A stretch of 50,895 nt of DNA from Alphaproteobacteria bacterium (lineage in GTDB: Bacteria > Pseudomonadota > Alphaproteobacteria > Micropepsales > Micropepsaceae), in NCBI GenBank assembly GCA_016124635.1, contig WGNJ01000026.1, positions 1-50,895 on the forward strand, read 5' to 3'. Below the pieces are notes generated by a model. It did not search any database. It was given only the letters and a program-made list of their open reading frames with translations, and was not told where the DNA came from. Every line of letters starts with the position of its first letter. Position 1 is the first letter of the stretch. This document shows, one piece after another, positions 8,294 to 15,698 of the stretch. The translations under genes were made by a program, and so were the position numbers.

Positions 8294-8656
8294 TTAACGG
8301 CGGTTGGTAAAGGCCGTTGCCGACAGAATGAGCAAACCGCCCGCGATCGCCAGGTCCTTGGCGAACATGGTTCGTTCGACCGGTTGGCTGAAGTCCATAT
8401 GAAAGAGAACGGCGGTGGCGACGCAGAAAGCGGCGAGGGCAAGCGCTGCCCAGCGCAATTGCCACCCGATCAGAATTGCAAGACCGGCGCAGACTTCGAG
8501 CACGACGACCAGCGGTAGGAGATAATCGGGCACGTGCTGGACGTTCATGTGGTGCAGAATGGCGTCCGTGTTCACGAACTTGTTGGCAGCCGCGAGGAGA
8601 AAGAGCGCGGCGATCAGGAAGCGGCCAGCAAAGTCCATGGCTTTGGCTAGGACCAT
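8294..8656 (-). CDS. DoxX family membrane protein
   Basis: A 120-aa protein with four hydrophobic helices typical of DoxX. Family signs: FAGRFLIAALFLLAAANKF at the start, PLVVVLEVCAGLAILIGW in helix 2-3, and FAKDLAIAGGLLIL in the last helix. DoxX proteins are tied to redox/thiol balance in several bacteria. AAGGAG eight bases before the ATG at 8656 fixes the start. It begins 11 bp after the alpha/beta hydrolase gene and is almost surely cotranscribed with it from the TetR-controlled promoter. Confidence 0.88.
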   Translation of the reverse strand: MVLAKAMDFAGRFLIAALFLLAAANKFVNTDAILHHMNVQHVPDYLLPLVVVLEVCAGLAILIGWQLRWAALALAAFCVATAVLFHMDFSQPVERTMFAKDLAIAGGLLILSATAFTNRR

Positions 8657-8667
8657 TTGTGCACTCC

Positions 8668-9549
8668 TTATTTTGTTTGCGCGAGCGACGCGCGTTCGCG
8701 ATTTAGCGATGCGGCGAATTTCAGGAATTCGCGGTTGAATTGCTTCGGCCGCTCGAGGAACGCCGCGTGGCCGCCTCGAAAGCGCGTTAGCCGTGCGCGC
8801 TTCATCTTTGCGATGACGGGCTTCGCGTAGCTCAGGGGTATGACGCGATCGCTTTTTGCCCACGCGAACCAGACCGGCATATCGAGCGCGACAGCGAGGT
8901 CACGCATGTCTGCCTCAGGCAACGCAAAGCCGCCCCAAGCGTCGCGAAGGACGGCGGCAATCTCATACGCAGCCGCGATGATGCGGCGACGTTGCGGCGC
9001 CGCGGCGGGAGAGGGGAGCACGATGCGGTAGTAGAACGCGAAAGCTCGACGGTACCACCAGGCGCCGCGGGCACCCGCATCGAAGAACCGTGCAAAGAGA
9101 CCGCAAAGGCGTCTTAGGGCCGGCGTCACTTCGAAGATACCGCCGCTGTCGCAAAGCACGAGCGCTCGGACCGGATGCGTCGAGGCATAGACGATTGCCG
9201 TCGCGCCACCGATCGAATTGCCAATGATGATCGGGTTGGCGATGCGCAATTGCGTGAGAATGCCGTCGAGAAGCTCGGCATAGCGTTTTGGCGTCGGTTG
9301 CCGGCTGTCGGGCCCCGACCGGCCTTGGCCCGGCCAATCGATGCGGACGACCTCAAAGCGATCTTTCACCGCGTTTGTGAAAGCTTCGAAATCACGCCCG
9401 CCGTGGCCGATGGCGTGCAGGCAAACGATCGGCGGGCCCTTGCCGGCGCGTGCGACGGCGAGGCTAACGCCGTCCACGACGATCTCCGGAGAACCTTCAG
9501 GAACGCCGACGAGGAAACGCAAATTCTGGCCCTGGCCGATCTTCGACAT
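8668..9549 (-). CDS. Alpha/beta hydrolase
   Basis: Cytoplasmic alpha/beta-fold hydrolase of 293 aa. The oxyanion/N-terminal element is CLHAIGHGGRDFEAF, the nucleophile elbow GNSIGG (Ser), the acid AWAKSDRVIPL (Asp) and the base RGGHAAFLERP (His), so the triad is complete. Similar enzymes act on esters, epoxides or haloalkanes; the substrate is unknown. It is divergent from a TetR gene, and the TetR operator abuts its ATG directly, leaving no room for a Shine-Dalgarno; the transcript may be leaderless, or the start slightly different. The DoxX gene follows 11 bp after the stop. Confidence 0.9.
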   Translation of the reverse strand: MSKIGQGQNLRFLVGVPEGSPEIVVDGVSLAVARAGKGPPIVCLHAIGHGGRDFEAFTNAVKDRFEVVRIDWPGQGRSGPDSRQPTPKRYAELLDGILTQLRIANPIIIGNSIGGATAIVYASTHPVRALVLCDSGGIFEVTPALRRLCGLFARFFDAGARGAWWYRRAFAFYYRIVLPSPAAAPQRRRIIAAAYEIAAVLRDAWGGFALPEADMRDLAVALDMPVWFAWAKSDRVIPLSYAKPVIAKMKRARLTRFRGGHAAFLERPKQFNREFLKFAASLNRERASLAQTK

Positions 9550-9569
9550 AAGTGATATCTATATCACTT
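9550..9569. promoter_or_regulatory. TetR operator between hydrolase and tetR
   Basis: Inverted repeat AAGTGATAT-ct-ATATCACTT with perfect 9-bp arms and a 2-bp centre. It starts one base upstream of the hydrolase ATG and lies 46 bp before the preferred tetR start, so one dimer could block both directions. A typical TetR-family site. Confidence 0.8.
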
Positions 9570-9614
9570 CATGCGACGATTCAAGACGGAGCGTCGGCTA
9601 TTGCCTCAAGGCTC

Positions 9615-10232
9615 ATGCGCGCGTTATCAAAAGCGATGCGAAAGAAAGCGAAACCTCGGCCGAAAGGCCGCCCGCCCAAGCACGACGGAAAGCCGACCAG
9701 CGCGAAGCTGATCGCTGCCGCTACGAAGGAGTTCAATCAGCGCGGGTTCGACGGGACGGACACGAATCGGATCGCCCGCCGCGCGGGTTTCGCCCCACAG
9801 ACGTTCTATCGATGGTTTCGGGACAAGACGGACGTGTTCCTCGCGGTCTATCGCGCCTGGGAGGACCAGGAGCGGGAGATGCTGTCCAAGCTCCTAGCGC
9901 GCCAGGCCCCCGCCACCGAAGTCGTCAACGCCGCAATTCGGCATCACAAAGCCTACAAGGTGTTCCGGCGTAGTCTGCGGACCTTGTCGCTGGAGAACCG
10001 TGCCGTGCGTAAAGCGCGCGCGGAGAGCCGGAAACGTCAGATCGAGCAGATCAAAGTCTGGGTGGCTCCGGCCAAACCCTCGAGCGTCGAGGTGGCAACC
10101 ATCCTGTTGCAGATGGAACGCCTTGCCGATGCGGTGGCCGAGGGGGAGTTCGCCGATCTCGGCCTTGAGGATAAGTCTGCGCGCGAGGCGCTCGCCGCCC
10201 TTCAAACCCGCTTGCGCGGCGGTCGGATTTGA
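9615..10232 (+). CDS. TetR family transcriptional regulator
   Basis: A 205-aa regulator with an N-terminal TetR helix-turn-helix: KLIAAATKEFNQRGFDGTD, IARRAGFAPQTFYRWFRDK, then KTDVFLAVY. A basic, Pro-rich tail (RKKAKPRPKGRPPK) precedes it. The ligand domain (about 85-205) is not close to a known specificity. ATG 9615 is preferred; a GTG at 9552 in frame lies inside the operator, and ATG 9636 is an alternative. It is divergently placed from the hydrolase-DoxX operon with the palindromic operator between them, so autoregulation and repression of that operon are expected. Confidence 0.92.
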   Translation: MRALSKAMRKKAKPRPKGRPPKHDGKPTSAKLIAAATKEFNQRGFDGTDTNRIARRAGFAPQTFYRWFRDKTDVFLAVYRAWEDQEREMLSKLLARQAPATEVVNAAIRHHKAYKVFRRSLRTLSLENRAVRKARAESRKRQIEQIKVWVAPAKPSSVEVATILLQMERLADAVAEGEFADLGLEDKSAREALAALQTRLRGGRI

Positions 10233-10620
10233 TTCGGCTTTCAGCGAGTGATTCGTCGAATTCGGGCGAATAAGATTCAAAATTCCGTCGCAACTCGGTG
10301 AGGCGTAAGCGCGCACTTTAGGAAAATCTTAACGAACTATTGCTCTTCGATTTCTCGCGTGTGCGCACGCGAAGGTTCGATGCGCTCGGCATAGGAAATC
10401 CGCTATCTGATCGCTCTTGTCGCAATTGCTGCAGTGCACGCGGAACAGGCCGAATGATGCAAATTGCGAAGCGCAAATTCTGATCTCCTTCATGAGGCTT
10501 GCGCATTCGTAACAAAACGGTGCGGGACAGAAGGGAATTTCTGTGAGAGGATTTTTTTGAGGCTGGAGGTTGGGACGGTCGGCGCGGGACATGCCGACAG
10601 GCGACGAAACGGAGATACCA
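10233..10620. other. Intergenic stretch between tetR and sigma-like miniprotein
   Basis: About 390 bp without a supported gene, locally richer in A/T than its surroundings. It holds inverted repeats at 10355-10372 (TCGCGTG-tgcg-CACGCGA) and at about 10458-10470 (TTGCG-aag-CGCAA). Open frames on either strand here lack ribosome sites. Confidence 0.5.
10355..10372. repeat. Inverted repeat, possible operator
   Basis: Perfect 7-bp arms TCGCGTG / CACGCGA around TGCG. It is not followed by a U-run, so an operator is more likely than a terminator. No regulator assigned. Confidence 0.35.
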
Positions 10621-10836
10621 ATGCGCACTCGGCTTGTAGAATTGGTGGCATTAGGTCCGGAATTGCGGGTCGAGGCTCAGAAGCTCGGCCACGGCGTCAA
10701 CGAGTCCTACCTGCTTGTGCACAAGATCTTGACCCAAGCCTTTCGTGAAGATCCCGCACGCGTCCCGAGCGACGCCCTGCGCGCCCATCTGACATCGAAG
10801 CTGCAGCGCCAGGTCAGAAACAGCGCGGCCGCCTAG
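10621..10836 (+). CDS. Sigma region 2-like miniprotein (71 aa)
   Basis: Short cytoplasmic protein of 71 aa. The ATG follows GGAG at a good distance; an earlier in-frame start at 10570 is less likely. Residues about 6-42 (ELVALGPELR...ILTQAFRED) align without gaps to the start of sigma region 2 in the EcfG-type protein encoded 1.2 kb downstream: shared P-x-L-R, A-x-x-L and the Leu/Ala pattern up to the final aromatic. The part that melts and reads the -10 DNA and all of region 4 are missing. It could be a conserved small protein, a sigma remnant, or a decoy binding an anti-sigma factor. Function unknown; the resemblance is weak and was read by eye. Confidence 0.65.
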   Translation: MRTRLVELVALGPELRVEAQKLGHGVNESYLLVHKILTQAFREDPARVPSDALRAHLTSKLQRQVRNSAAA

Positions 10837-10857
10837 GCGCCTGATTTTGCTGGAAAA

Positions 10858-11484
10858 TTATGTACCTCGGTCGCGAGCTAACAGCTCGTTCCAGTGATCG
10901 CGCGTCAGTTCCCAATAGATCGAGCGCCGTGTTGTTCCGTCCGGCCGCACCGCCTCGCGCTCACCCATGCGCACGAAGCCGCCCCGATCAATGAGGCGGG
11001 CCGAGCGGATGTTGTCCACAGCGGCGGTCAAGCACATCAAGCGGACGCCGAGCGTCTCGAAGATCCAGCTGAACGTGTGAAGCGCGCCGCTTCCGCCGGC
11101 GCCGCTGTTCTGCAGGTCAGCTCGCAACGCGCCTGCGAGCTCGGCCGACGAACGGTCCGGCCATACAGTGATCTTCGAATAGCCAGCGGCCTTGCCTTCG
11201 CGGTCGAGGGTCACGAAGAGGAGCCCTTCGCCGCGTTGCTGCTGGGCCGCGCAATCTTCAATCCATTCCGCGATCGTTTCGAGATTGAGGGGACGGGGCA
11301 GGTCGTAGATCGCGTCTGATACGGCCGGATCGGCGAGTAGCTCAAGGAGTGAGCTGGCGTGTTCGCGCTTTGCGATCGCGCGGCCCGGCCCCAACGTCGC
11401 CGGGTCGGCATTGCGAACCGCGGCTCTGATGGCCTGCTCCTCGTCGGCCGTCGCTTTGAGTACCGTCTTTGGTGGCGCACTCAT
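10858..11484 (-). CDS. GNAT N-acetyltransferase
   Basis: Acetyltransferase of 208 aa. A GNAT core spans about residues 60-190: EGLLFVTLDREGKAAGYSKI, WPDRSSAELAGALRAD, then SWIFETLGVRLMCLTAAVDN with SARLIDRGGFVRMGERE, the usual acceptor-side helix and beta-bulge. The first 60 residues (AVRNADPATLGPGRAIAKRE) are specific to a subgroup. The start at 11484 is chosen where homology begins; the open frame reaches 11616 but that part is low in complexity. It is convergent with the sigma-like miniprotein gene. The substrate is unknown. Confidence 0.8.
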   Translation of the reverse strand: MSAPPKTVLKATADEEQAIRAAVRNADPATLGPGRAIAKREHASSLLELLADPAVSDAIYDLPRPLNLETIAEWIEDCAAQQQRGEGLLFVTLDREGKAAGYSKITVWPDRSSAELAGALRADLQNSGAGGSGALHTFSWIFETLGVRLMCLTAAVDNIRSARLIDRGGFVRMGEREAVRPDGTTRRSIYWELTRDHWNELLARDRGT

Positions 11485-11711
11485 GTCGCCGAATATTCCG
11501 GCGAACTTCGATGCGGTACAAGGCGGTTTGGTCGCCCCCGGCGTCGTCTCCGCGGTGGCCGGCGGGCTATCGCGGACAGTCCTGCGCGAAAAGTACGCAA
11601 CGCTCGCGCAAACCAAAAATCCTTCGGCACTATCCCGAGTTCAACTTCGGGCTCTCAATTCGATGATGAGGCGGGCGCCGGGGGCGTGGATTTATCAATG
11701 GCCAATCTTGG

Positions 11712-11727
11712 TTAAGTCTTCGTTAAC
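11712..11727. promoter_or_regulatory. CtrA-type box upstream of ecfG
   Basis: TTAA-GTCTTCG-TTAAC exactly matches the CtrA consensus TTAA-N7-TTAA(C). It lies in the 530-bp gap between the divergent GNAT gene and the sigma gene, about 285 bp before the sigma start and 150 bp before the EcfG-type promoter. Confidence 0.55.
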
Positions 11728-11879
11728 AGCGGCGCCGCCGATCATTCCCGGCGGGAGACCGGGTTTTCGCGGTCTGCCCAAATTGTCAGCTCTGCCTCAA
11801 AGATAGCGGAAGTCTTCCGCCGTATTGCCCCAACCCGAGTGGCTTCGGGCCCTTCGAAATTTTGTGAACCATCTTTCGT

Positions 11880-11904
11880 GGAACCAGGTTGCCGTCCCCG
11901 CGTT
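11880..11904 (+). promoter_or_regulatory. EcfG-type promoter of the sigma gene
   Basis: GGAAC (11880-11884) and CGTT (11901-11904) separated by 16 bases match the EcfG consensus. The sigma gene starts about 108 nt downstream, implying autoregulation. Confidence 0.78.
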
Positions 11905-12011
11905 GGCAACGGGTGAGAGGGTTTCATACCCGACTTTCGTGAGTGGCTACGCACCCTGAAGGCGCAACGGTTGCGCCGCGGATTGCGGGCAATTGATAAG
12001 GGCAAATCTTC

Positions 12012-12680
12012 ATGACCCAATCGGATATGAACACGATATCGAACGAAGAGCAGTTCAGAAGCGAATTGACGCAAAACGTTCCGTATCTTCGGGCTTTTGC
12101 GCGTGTTCTTTGCGGACGCGACGATCAAGCAAACGATTTGGCGCAGGAAGCCGTGGGCGAAGCGTGGGATCGCCGCGCGTCCTTTGGGACCGGCATCGGC
12201 CTGAGGGCCGGCCTCTTCAAAATCCTCCGGGACAACTACTACGCGCGTCGCGGATTGGAGTGGAGTGCTTCTGCTCGGAAAAACGACGGCGGCGCGTTGA
12301 TCGAGAACGAACAGCTCCCCGATGAAGTCGAGTTGAAAGAGCTGGCCCACGCATTGGGCACACTGTCCGACGAACAACGGGAAGCTCTGATTTTGGTCGG
12401 CGCGAGCGGCTTCGCCTACAAGGAAGCTGCGGCGATCTGCGACTGTGCGGTCGGCACCATCAAGAGTCGTGTCGCGCGTGCTCGCAACGCGCTCTACCAG
12501 GTGATCCAAGAGCTCAACGAAGCCGGGGACGCCGAACAGCGGATCGAAGACGGCAACGAGGTTCGCTTCGACGGCGAGCGCCTCTCGGCGGAGCACGACA
12601 GCATGCCGCCCGCTCAGATCAGCGCCGGCGCGCTTTATGCGCGGCGTCTGATGGGCGCCTCGAGGCGGCTCCTCCACTAA
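12012..12680 (+). CDS. ecfG: EcfG/SigT-type sigma factor
   Basis: ECF sigma factor of 222 aa. Region 2 (about 20-90) has LRAFARVLCGRDDQANDLAQE, and region 4 (about 105-170) has LSDEQREALILVGASGFAY followed by EAAAICDCAVGTIKSRVARA, the signature typical of the alphaproteobacterial EcfG general-stress group. A tail of about 45 residues (NEAGDAEQRIEDGNEVRF...) exceeds the usual length. It is normally released from the NepR anti-sigma factor by phosphorylated PhyR; neither gene is visible here. A perfect EcfG-type promoter lies 108 nt upstream, and two more occur in this window, so autoregulation and a local regulon are likely. AAGGG precedes the ATG. Confidence 0.85.
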   Translation: MTQSDMNTISNEEQFRSELTQNVPYLRAFARVLCGRDDQANDLAQEAVGEAWDRRASFGTGIGLRAGLFKILRDNYYARRGLEWSASARKNDGGALIENEQLPDEVELKELAHALGTLSDEQREALILVGASGFAYKEAAAICDCAVGTIKSRVARARNALYQVIQELNEAGDAEQRIEDGNEVRFDGERLSAEHDSMPPAQISAGALYARRLMGASRRLLH

Positions 12681-12772
12681 CGGCCAACGGGCGGCGGAGG
12701 CGTTGATTTGACACCCTCGTGCTGCTGGCAATCGCGGCGGGCGGACATTAGCTTCTCCATTCGGAGGGGCTC

Positions 12773-13498
12773 GTGCCGCGTCTACCCAAGGGTATCCTGT
12801 TCGATCTCGACGACACGATCTTGTCTGCCTACGGCCGGCCCGACGTCGCCTGGCGCAAAGTCGCGCTTGAGTTCGCCGAGCAGATCGGTCCGCTGACGCC
12901 GGAAGACCTCGCAAACAGGATTGGCGCGGAGGCTCTGGAGTTTTGGAGCGACGCGGCGCGCCACAAGGAATGGCGCACGAAGCTCGATGAGGCCAGGCGC
13001 ATCATCGTTTCGCGCGCATTTTCAGGCATTGAAGAACGCATTGCGCAAACGCAGGAGTTGCGCGACGCGATCGCGGACCGGTTCACGCGGCTGCGCGAGG
13101 AAGAAATGAAGCTCTTTCCAGGCGCCAGCGAGACGCTGGACACCTTGCGTGACCGAGGCGTGCGACTGGCGTTGATCACCAACGGCTCCGGCGATGTGCA
13201 GCGGGGCAAGATCACGCGCTTCGCGCTCGAGCACCGCTTCGATCACATCCAGATCGAGGGCGAGCACGGGTTCGGGAAGCCGGAAGAAAAGGCCTATCTG
13301 CACGCTCTATCGTCTTTGGGGCTCGGCGCGCGCGACGTATGGATGGTCGGCGACAACCTCGAATGGGAGGTAGCGGCACCTCAGCGGCTCGGCATCTTCG
13401 CAATATGGCACGATGCATACGAAGGTGGGCTGCCTGCCGACTCTAAAATCAGGCCTGACCGTATCATCACCCGCCTACCGCAGCTGCTCGAGCCGTAA
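12773..13498 (+). CDS. HAD family hydrolase
   Basis: Haloacid dehalogenase-like phosphatase of 241 aa with all four motifs: I FDLDDTI, II LITNGSG, III Lys in GFGKPEEKA, IV MVGDNLEWEV. A helical cap lies between motifs I and II (about 20-110). Likely a phosphomonoesterase on a small metabolite; the substrate is unknown. It starts with GTG at 12773, supported by CGGAGGGG six bases upstream. It follows ecfG on the same strand with a 92-bp gap and is convergent with a small secreted-protein gene. Confidence 0.9.
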   Translation: MPRLPKGILFDLDDTILSAYGRPDVAWRKVALEFAEQIGPLTPEDLANRIGAEALEFWSDAARHKEWRTKLDEARRIIVSRAFSGIEERIAQTQELRDAIADRFTRLREEEMKLFPGASETLDTLRDRGVRLALITNGSGDVQRGKITRFALEHRFDHIQIEGEHGFGKPEEKAYLHALSSLGLGARDVWMVGDNLEWEVAAPQRLGIFAIWHDAYEGGLPADSKIRPDRIITRLPQLLEP

Positions 13499-13530
13499 CG
13501 CGAGCGCTCAGACCGACATCGGGATCGCGA

Positions 13531-13851
13531 TCAGTCTCGGTCGACCTTGCCGTCTCGAATTGCGACCACATCGCTGCCTGAGAATTCCGTGCTCAGTACG
13601 AAATCTCCGGGGTCAATGTTGTCGTCATCCGACACGATCATCACGCATTGGGCTTGGCATACGTTTGTCCGCAACTCGCCCGGCGCCAGCGTGATCCAGA
13701 TGCCGCGGTTTGGCGAGGTGTAGTCGGGCTTGCATCCGTCGCCGCAGATGAAGACGCGGTGATTTATGCTGTCGCGGTTGATGATGTCGACGGCGTAGGC
13801 CGGCGAAGCGGCCGCAAGCGCGACGACGAAGGCGAATAGCAGTCTCCCCAT
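13531..13851 (-). CDS. Small secreted cysteine-containing protein
   Basis: A 106-aa exported protein of unknown function. A signal peptide (LLFAFVVALAAASPAYA) precedes a mature domain of about 85 aa with four Cys (FICGDGCKPDY and NVCQAQCVM), which suggests two disulfides or a metal site in the periplasm. GGGAGGACAGTGCC before the ATG at 13851 is a strong ribosome site; the frame's upstream part to 13884 is not needed. Proteins of this layout are common in Hyphomicrobiales, but no function is known to me. Confidence 0.8.
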   Translation of the reverse strand: MGRLLFAFVVALAAASPAYAVDIINRDSINHRVFICGDGCKPDYTSPNRGIWITLAPGELRTNVCQAQCVMIVSDDDNIDPGDFVLSTEFSGSDVVAIRDGKVDRD

Positions 13852-14012
13852 GGCACTGTCCTCCCCTGGCATCGAGACTAGCACGATCGGCCAAGGCGTG
13901 GCTTTTGTGAGACTTTTCGCGGATTTTCGGTGGGCGCGGGCTCCTCAGCCGAGTGACAGCTTGCGAGCAAATGTAGGGTTCCGGATACTTTGAAAGGTTC
14001 CGTTTCCAATCG

Positions 14013-15080
14013 TTGAGTCGCGCGTTGTCCACGAAGTCCGATGTTCTTTCCGCCGTCGCGCGTCGCGCTGGCGCCCACAATTGGGCTCGCGTCCTGCTGC
14101 AATATCGGCGACCGAGCAGCATGCGCAGTGTCGTCGAACTCTTGATCACGGCCATCCCTTTCGTCGCGATTTGGGCCGCCATGTGGGCCATCGTGTATCT
14201 CGGGTATTGGCCGCTTTGCTTCTTGCTGGCGATCCCGGCCGCCGGGTTTTTGGTGCGCCTGTTCCTGATCCAGCACGACTGCGGGCACGGCGCATTTTTC
14301 AGACATCGTTGGCTCAATGATTGGGTCGGCCGTGTCATCGGCGTCTTTACGTTGACGCCTTACGACGTATGGCGGCGCGACCATGCGATGCATCATGCGA
14401 CAACCGGCAACCTCGATCGCCGCGGAGGCGGCGGCGAGATACGAACGTTGACGGTCGACGAATATTTGGCTCTGCCGTGGTGGCGACGCGTGCAGTATCG
14501 GCTCTACCGCCATCCCTTTGTGATGTTTGCGCTGGGCCCCACGTTTGTCTTCGTGCTGTGCCAACGCCTTCCCTTAGGGTCGATGCGCGCCGGCTGGTTG
14601 CCATGGACCAGCACCATGGCCACGAACGCCGCGATCGCCGTCATCGTCATCGGCATGATGTGGTTCGTCGGCGTCGTGCCGTTCCTCGTCGTCCACGTGC
14701 CGATCATGCTCTTGGCCGCGACGATCGGCGTGTGGCTGTTCTATGTGCAGCACCAGTTCGACAACGTCGCCTGGGCACGCGACGCCAACTGGGATGTGCA
14801 TGAGGCGGCACTACATGGAAGCTCGTTCTACGATCTGCCGTCGGTGCTCCGCTGGTTCACAGCGAATATCGGCTTGCATCACATCCACCATCTGAACAGC
14901 CGCATCCCGTACTATCGCCTGCGTCAGGTGCTGCGCGAGCATCCCGAGTTAGGGCAGGTCGGGCGCGTCACGTTTTGGAAGAGCCTTCGCCTGGTGCGTC
15001 TTGCTTTGTGGGACGAATATCAGCAGCGAATGGTGTCGTTTCGTGAGATGCGTGCGGCGCGTCGCAAACGCATCGCCTGA
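14013..15080 (+). CDS. Membrane fatty-acid desaturase
   Basis: Integral-membrane di-iron desaturase of up to 355 aa. The three His boxes are HDCGH, HAMHH and HHIHH, spaced as in acyl-lipid (delta-12/omega-3-like) desaturases. Hydrophobic segments fall about residues 45-95 and 155-240. The N-terminus WARVLLQYRRPS is also typical, so a start upstream of ATG 14121 is needed: TTG 14013 or TTG 14025. No good Shine-Dalgarno is seen for either, and the exact start is unsure. It introduces double bonds into membrane lipids, often in cold or envelope stress. The gene stands alone, divergent from the small secreted protein. Confidence 0.88.
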   Translation: MSRALSTKSDVLSAVARRAGAHNWARVLLQYRRPSSMRSVVELLITAIPFVAIWAAMWAIVYLGYWPLCFLLAIPAAGFLVRLFLIQHDCGHGAFFRHRWLNDWVGRVIGVFTLTPYDVWRRDHAMHHATTGNLDRRGGGGEIRTLTVDEYLALPWWRRVQYRLYRHPFVMFALGPTFVFVLCQRLPLGSMRAGWLPWTSTMATNAAIAVIVIGMMWFVGVVPFLVVHVPIMLLAATIGVWLFYVQHQFDNVAWARDANWDVHEAALHGSSFYDLPSVLRWFTANIGLHHIHHLNSRIPYYRLRQVLREHPELGQVGRVTFWKSLRLVRLALWDEYQQRMVSFREMRAARRKRIA

Positions 15081-15102
15081 TCCGATCTCCGCTGCCGCCG
15101 TT

Positions 15103-15137
15103 CACGATTGGGGCAAAGTTTCGCCACGATTGGGGCA
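15103..15137. repeat. Two exact 13-bp direct repeats
   Basis: CACGATTGGGGCA occurs at 15103-15115 and 15125-15137, a 22-bp period (two helical turns), 72-106 bp before a membrane-protein gene. The spacing suggests an activator or repressor binding to one face of the DNA. Confidence 0.5.
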
Positions 15138-15208
15138 CAATTGTCGCTAACCCTGTCGGCACGCGCGCGCCGCGCCTCGGCGCCTCGGGCTCCGCTGGGA
15201 GGGCATTG

Positions 15209-15652
15209 ATGTTCATTCTGCTCGATCTATTGCCGCTGTTGGTCATTCCCCTCGTCATCTACAACCTGGTGATCTTCGGTCCGGTGATCGGGCCCGTCGC
15301 CGATGCACAGGCCTGGCTGGCGCAACCGATGTTCTCGGTCCACATGTTCTCCGGCGATCTGTGGCACGTCTCAGCCGGCGATGCGATCCTCGGCACAGCC
15401 GTGTTCTTGCTCTTCATCGAGATCGTGAAGTCAACGCGCACGGACTCCGTGTCGTTGATCAATCACGCGCTCGGCACGTTGCTCTTCATCGTCTTCCTGT
15501 TCGAATTCCTGACGATGCGCAATTTCTCGAACTCGGTGTTCGGCCTGTTGACGGCGCTCCAGCTCGTCGACGTGGTCGCCGGCTATACCGTGACCGCCGT
15601 CGCCGCGAAGCGCGACATCGGCTCGAGTGGCGGCTTGCTCGGCACGCACTAG
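15209..15652 (+). CDS. Four-helix membrane protein, paralogue of 25343 gene
   Basis: A 147-aa protein with about four hydrophobic helices; not recognised. It is clearly related to the protein at 25343-25816: shared elements include LPLL.IP...YN.V.F, PMFSG, F.EI.KS.RTDS, a Leu-Asn-His/Ile-Asn-His turn and LQLVDV.AG.TVT.A.A.RD. The ATG at 15209 has GGGAGGG upstream; a TTG three bases earlier is also in frame. A terminator follows the stop. Two 13-bp repeats precede it. Confidence 0.78.
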   Translation: MFILLDLLPLLVIPLVIYNLVIFGPVIGPVADAQAWLAQPMFSVHMFSGDLWHVSAGDAILGTAVFLLFIEIVKSTRTDSVSLINHALGTLLFIVFLFEFLTMRNFSNSVFGLLTALQLVDVVAGYTVTAVAAKRDIGSSGGLLGTH

Positions 15653-15668
15653 CGTCCTGCCAATTGAG

Positions 15669-15695
15669 GGGGCCGGCCGCATGCGCGCCGGCCCC
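15669..15695. terminator. Bidirectional terminator between convergent genes
   Basis: Perfect 9-bp stem GGGGCCGGC / GCCGGCCCC with a 9-base loop, followed on the plus strand by TCGCTATTT. It lies between the convergent stops of the membrane-protein and DUF4166 genes. Confidence 0.65.
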
Positions 15696-15698
15696 TCG

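Noticed and set aside
10440..10470. Further EcfG-type promoter
   Set aside because: GGAAC is present at about 10442 but no CGTT follows at 16 or 17 bases.
11742..12914. Long minus-strand open frame (390 codons) opposite ecfG
   Set aside because: It covers the sigma gene, its promoter and the HAD start on the wrong strand. High GC produces such frames; the translation is low in complexity.
13970..14005. EcfG-type promoter for the 13851 minus-strand gene
   Set aside because: Two GGAAC elements occur on the minus strand, but neither has CGTT at the right distance.
15103..15137. Repeats as a CRISPR array
   Set aside because: Only two copies of a 13-bp repeat with a 9-bp spacer and no cas genes nearby.
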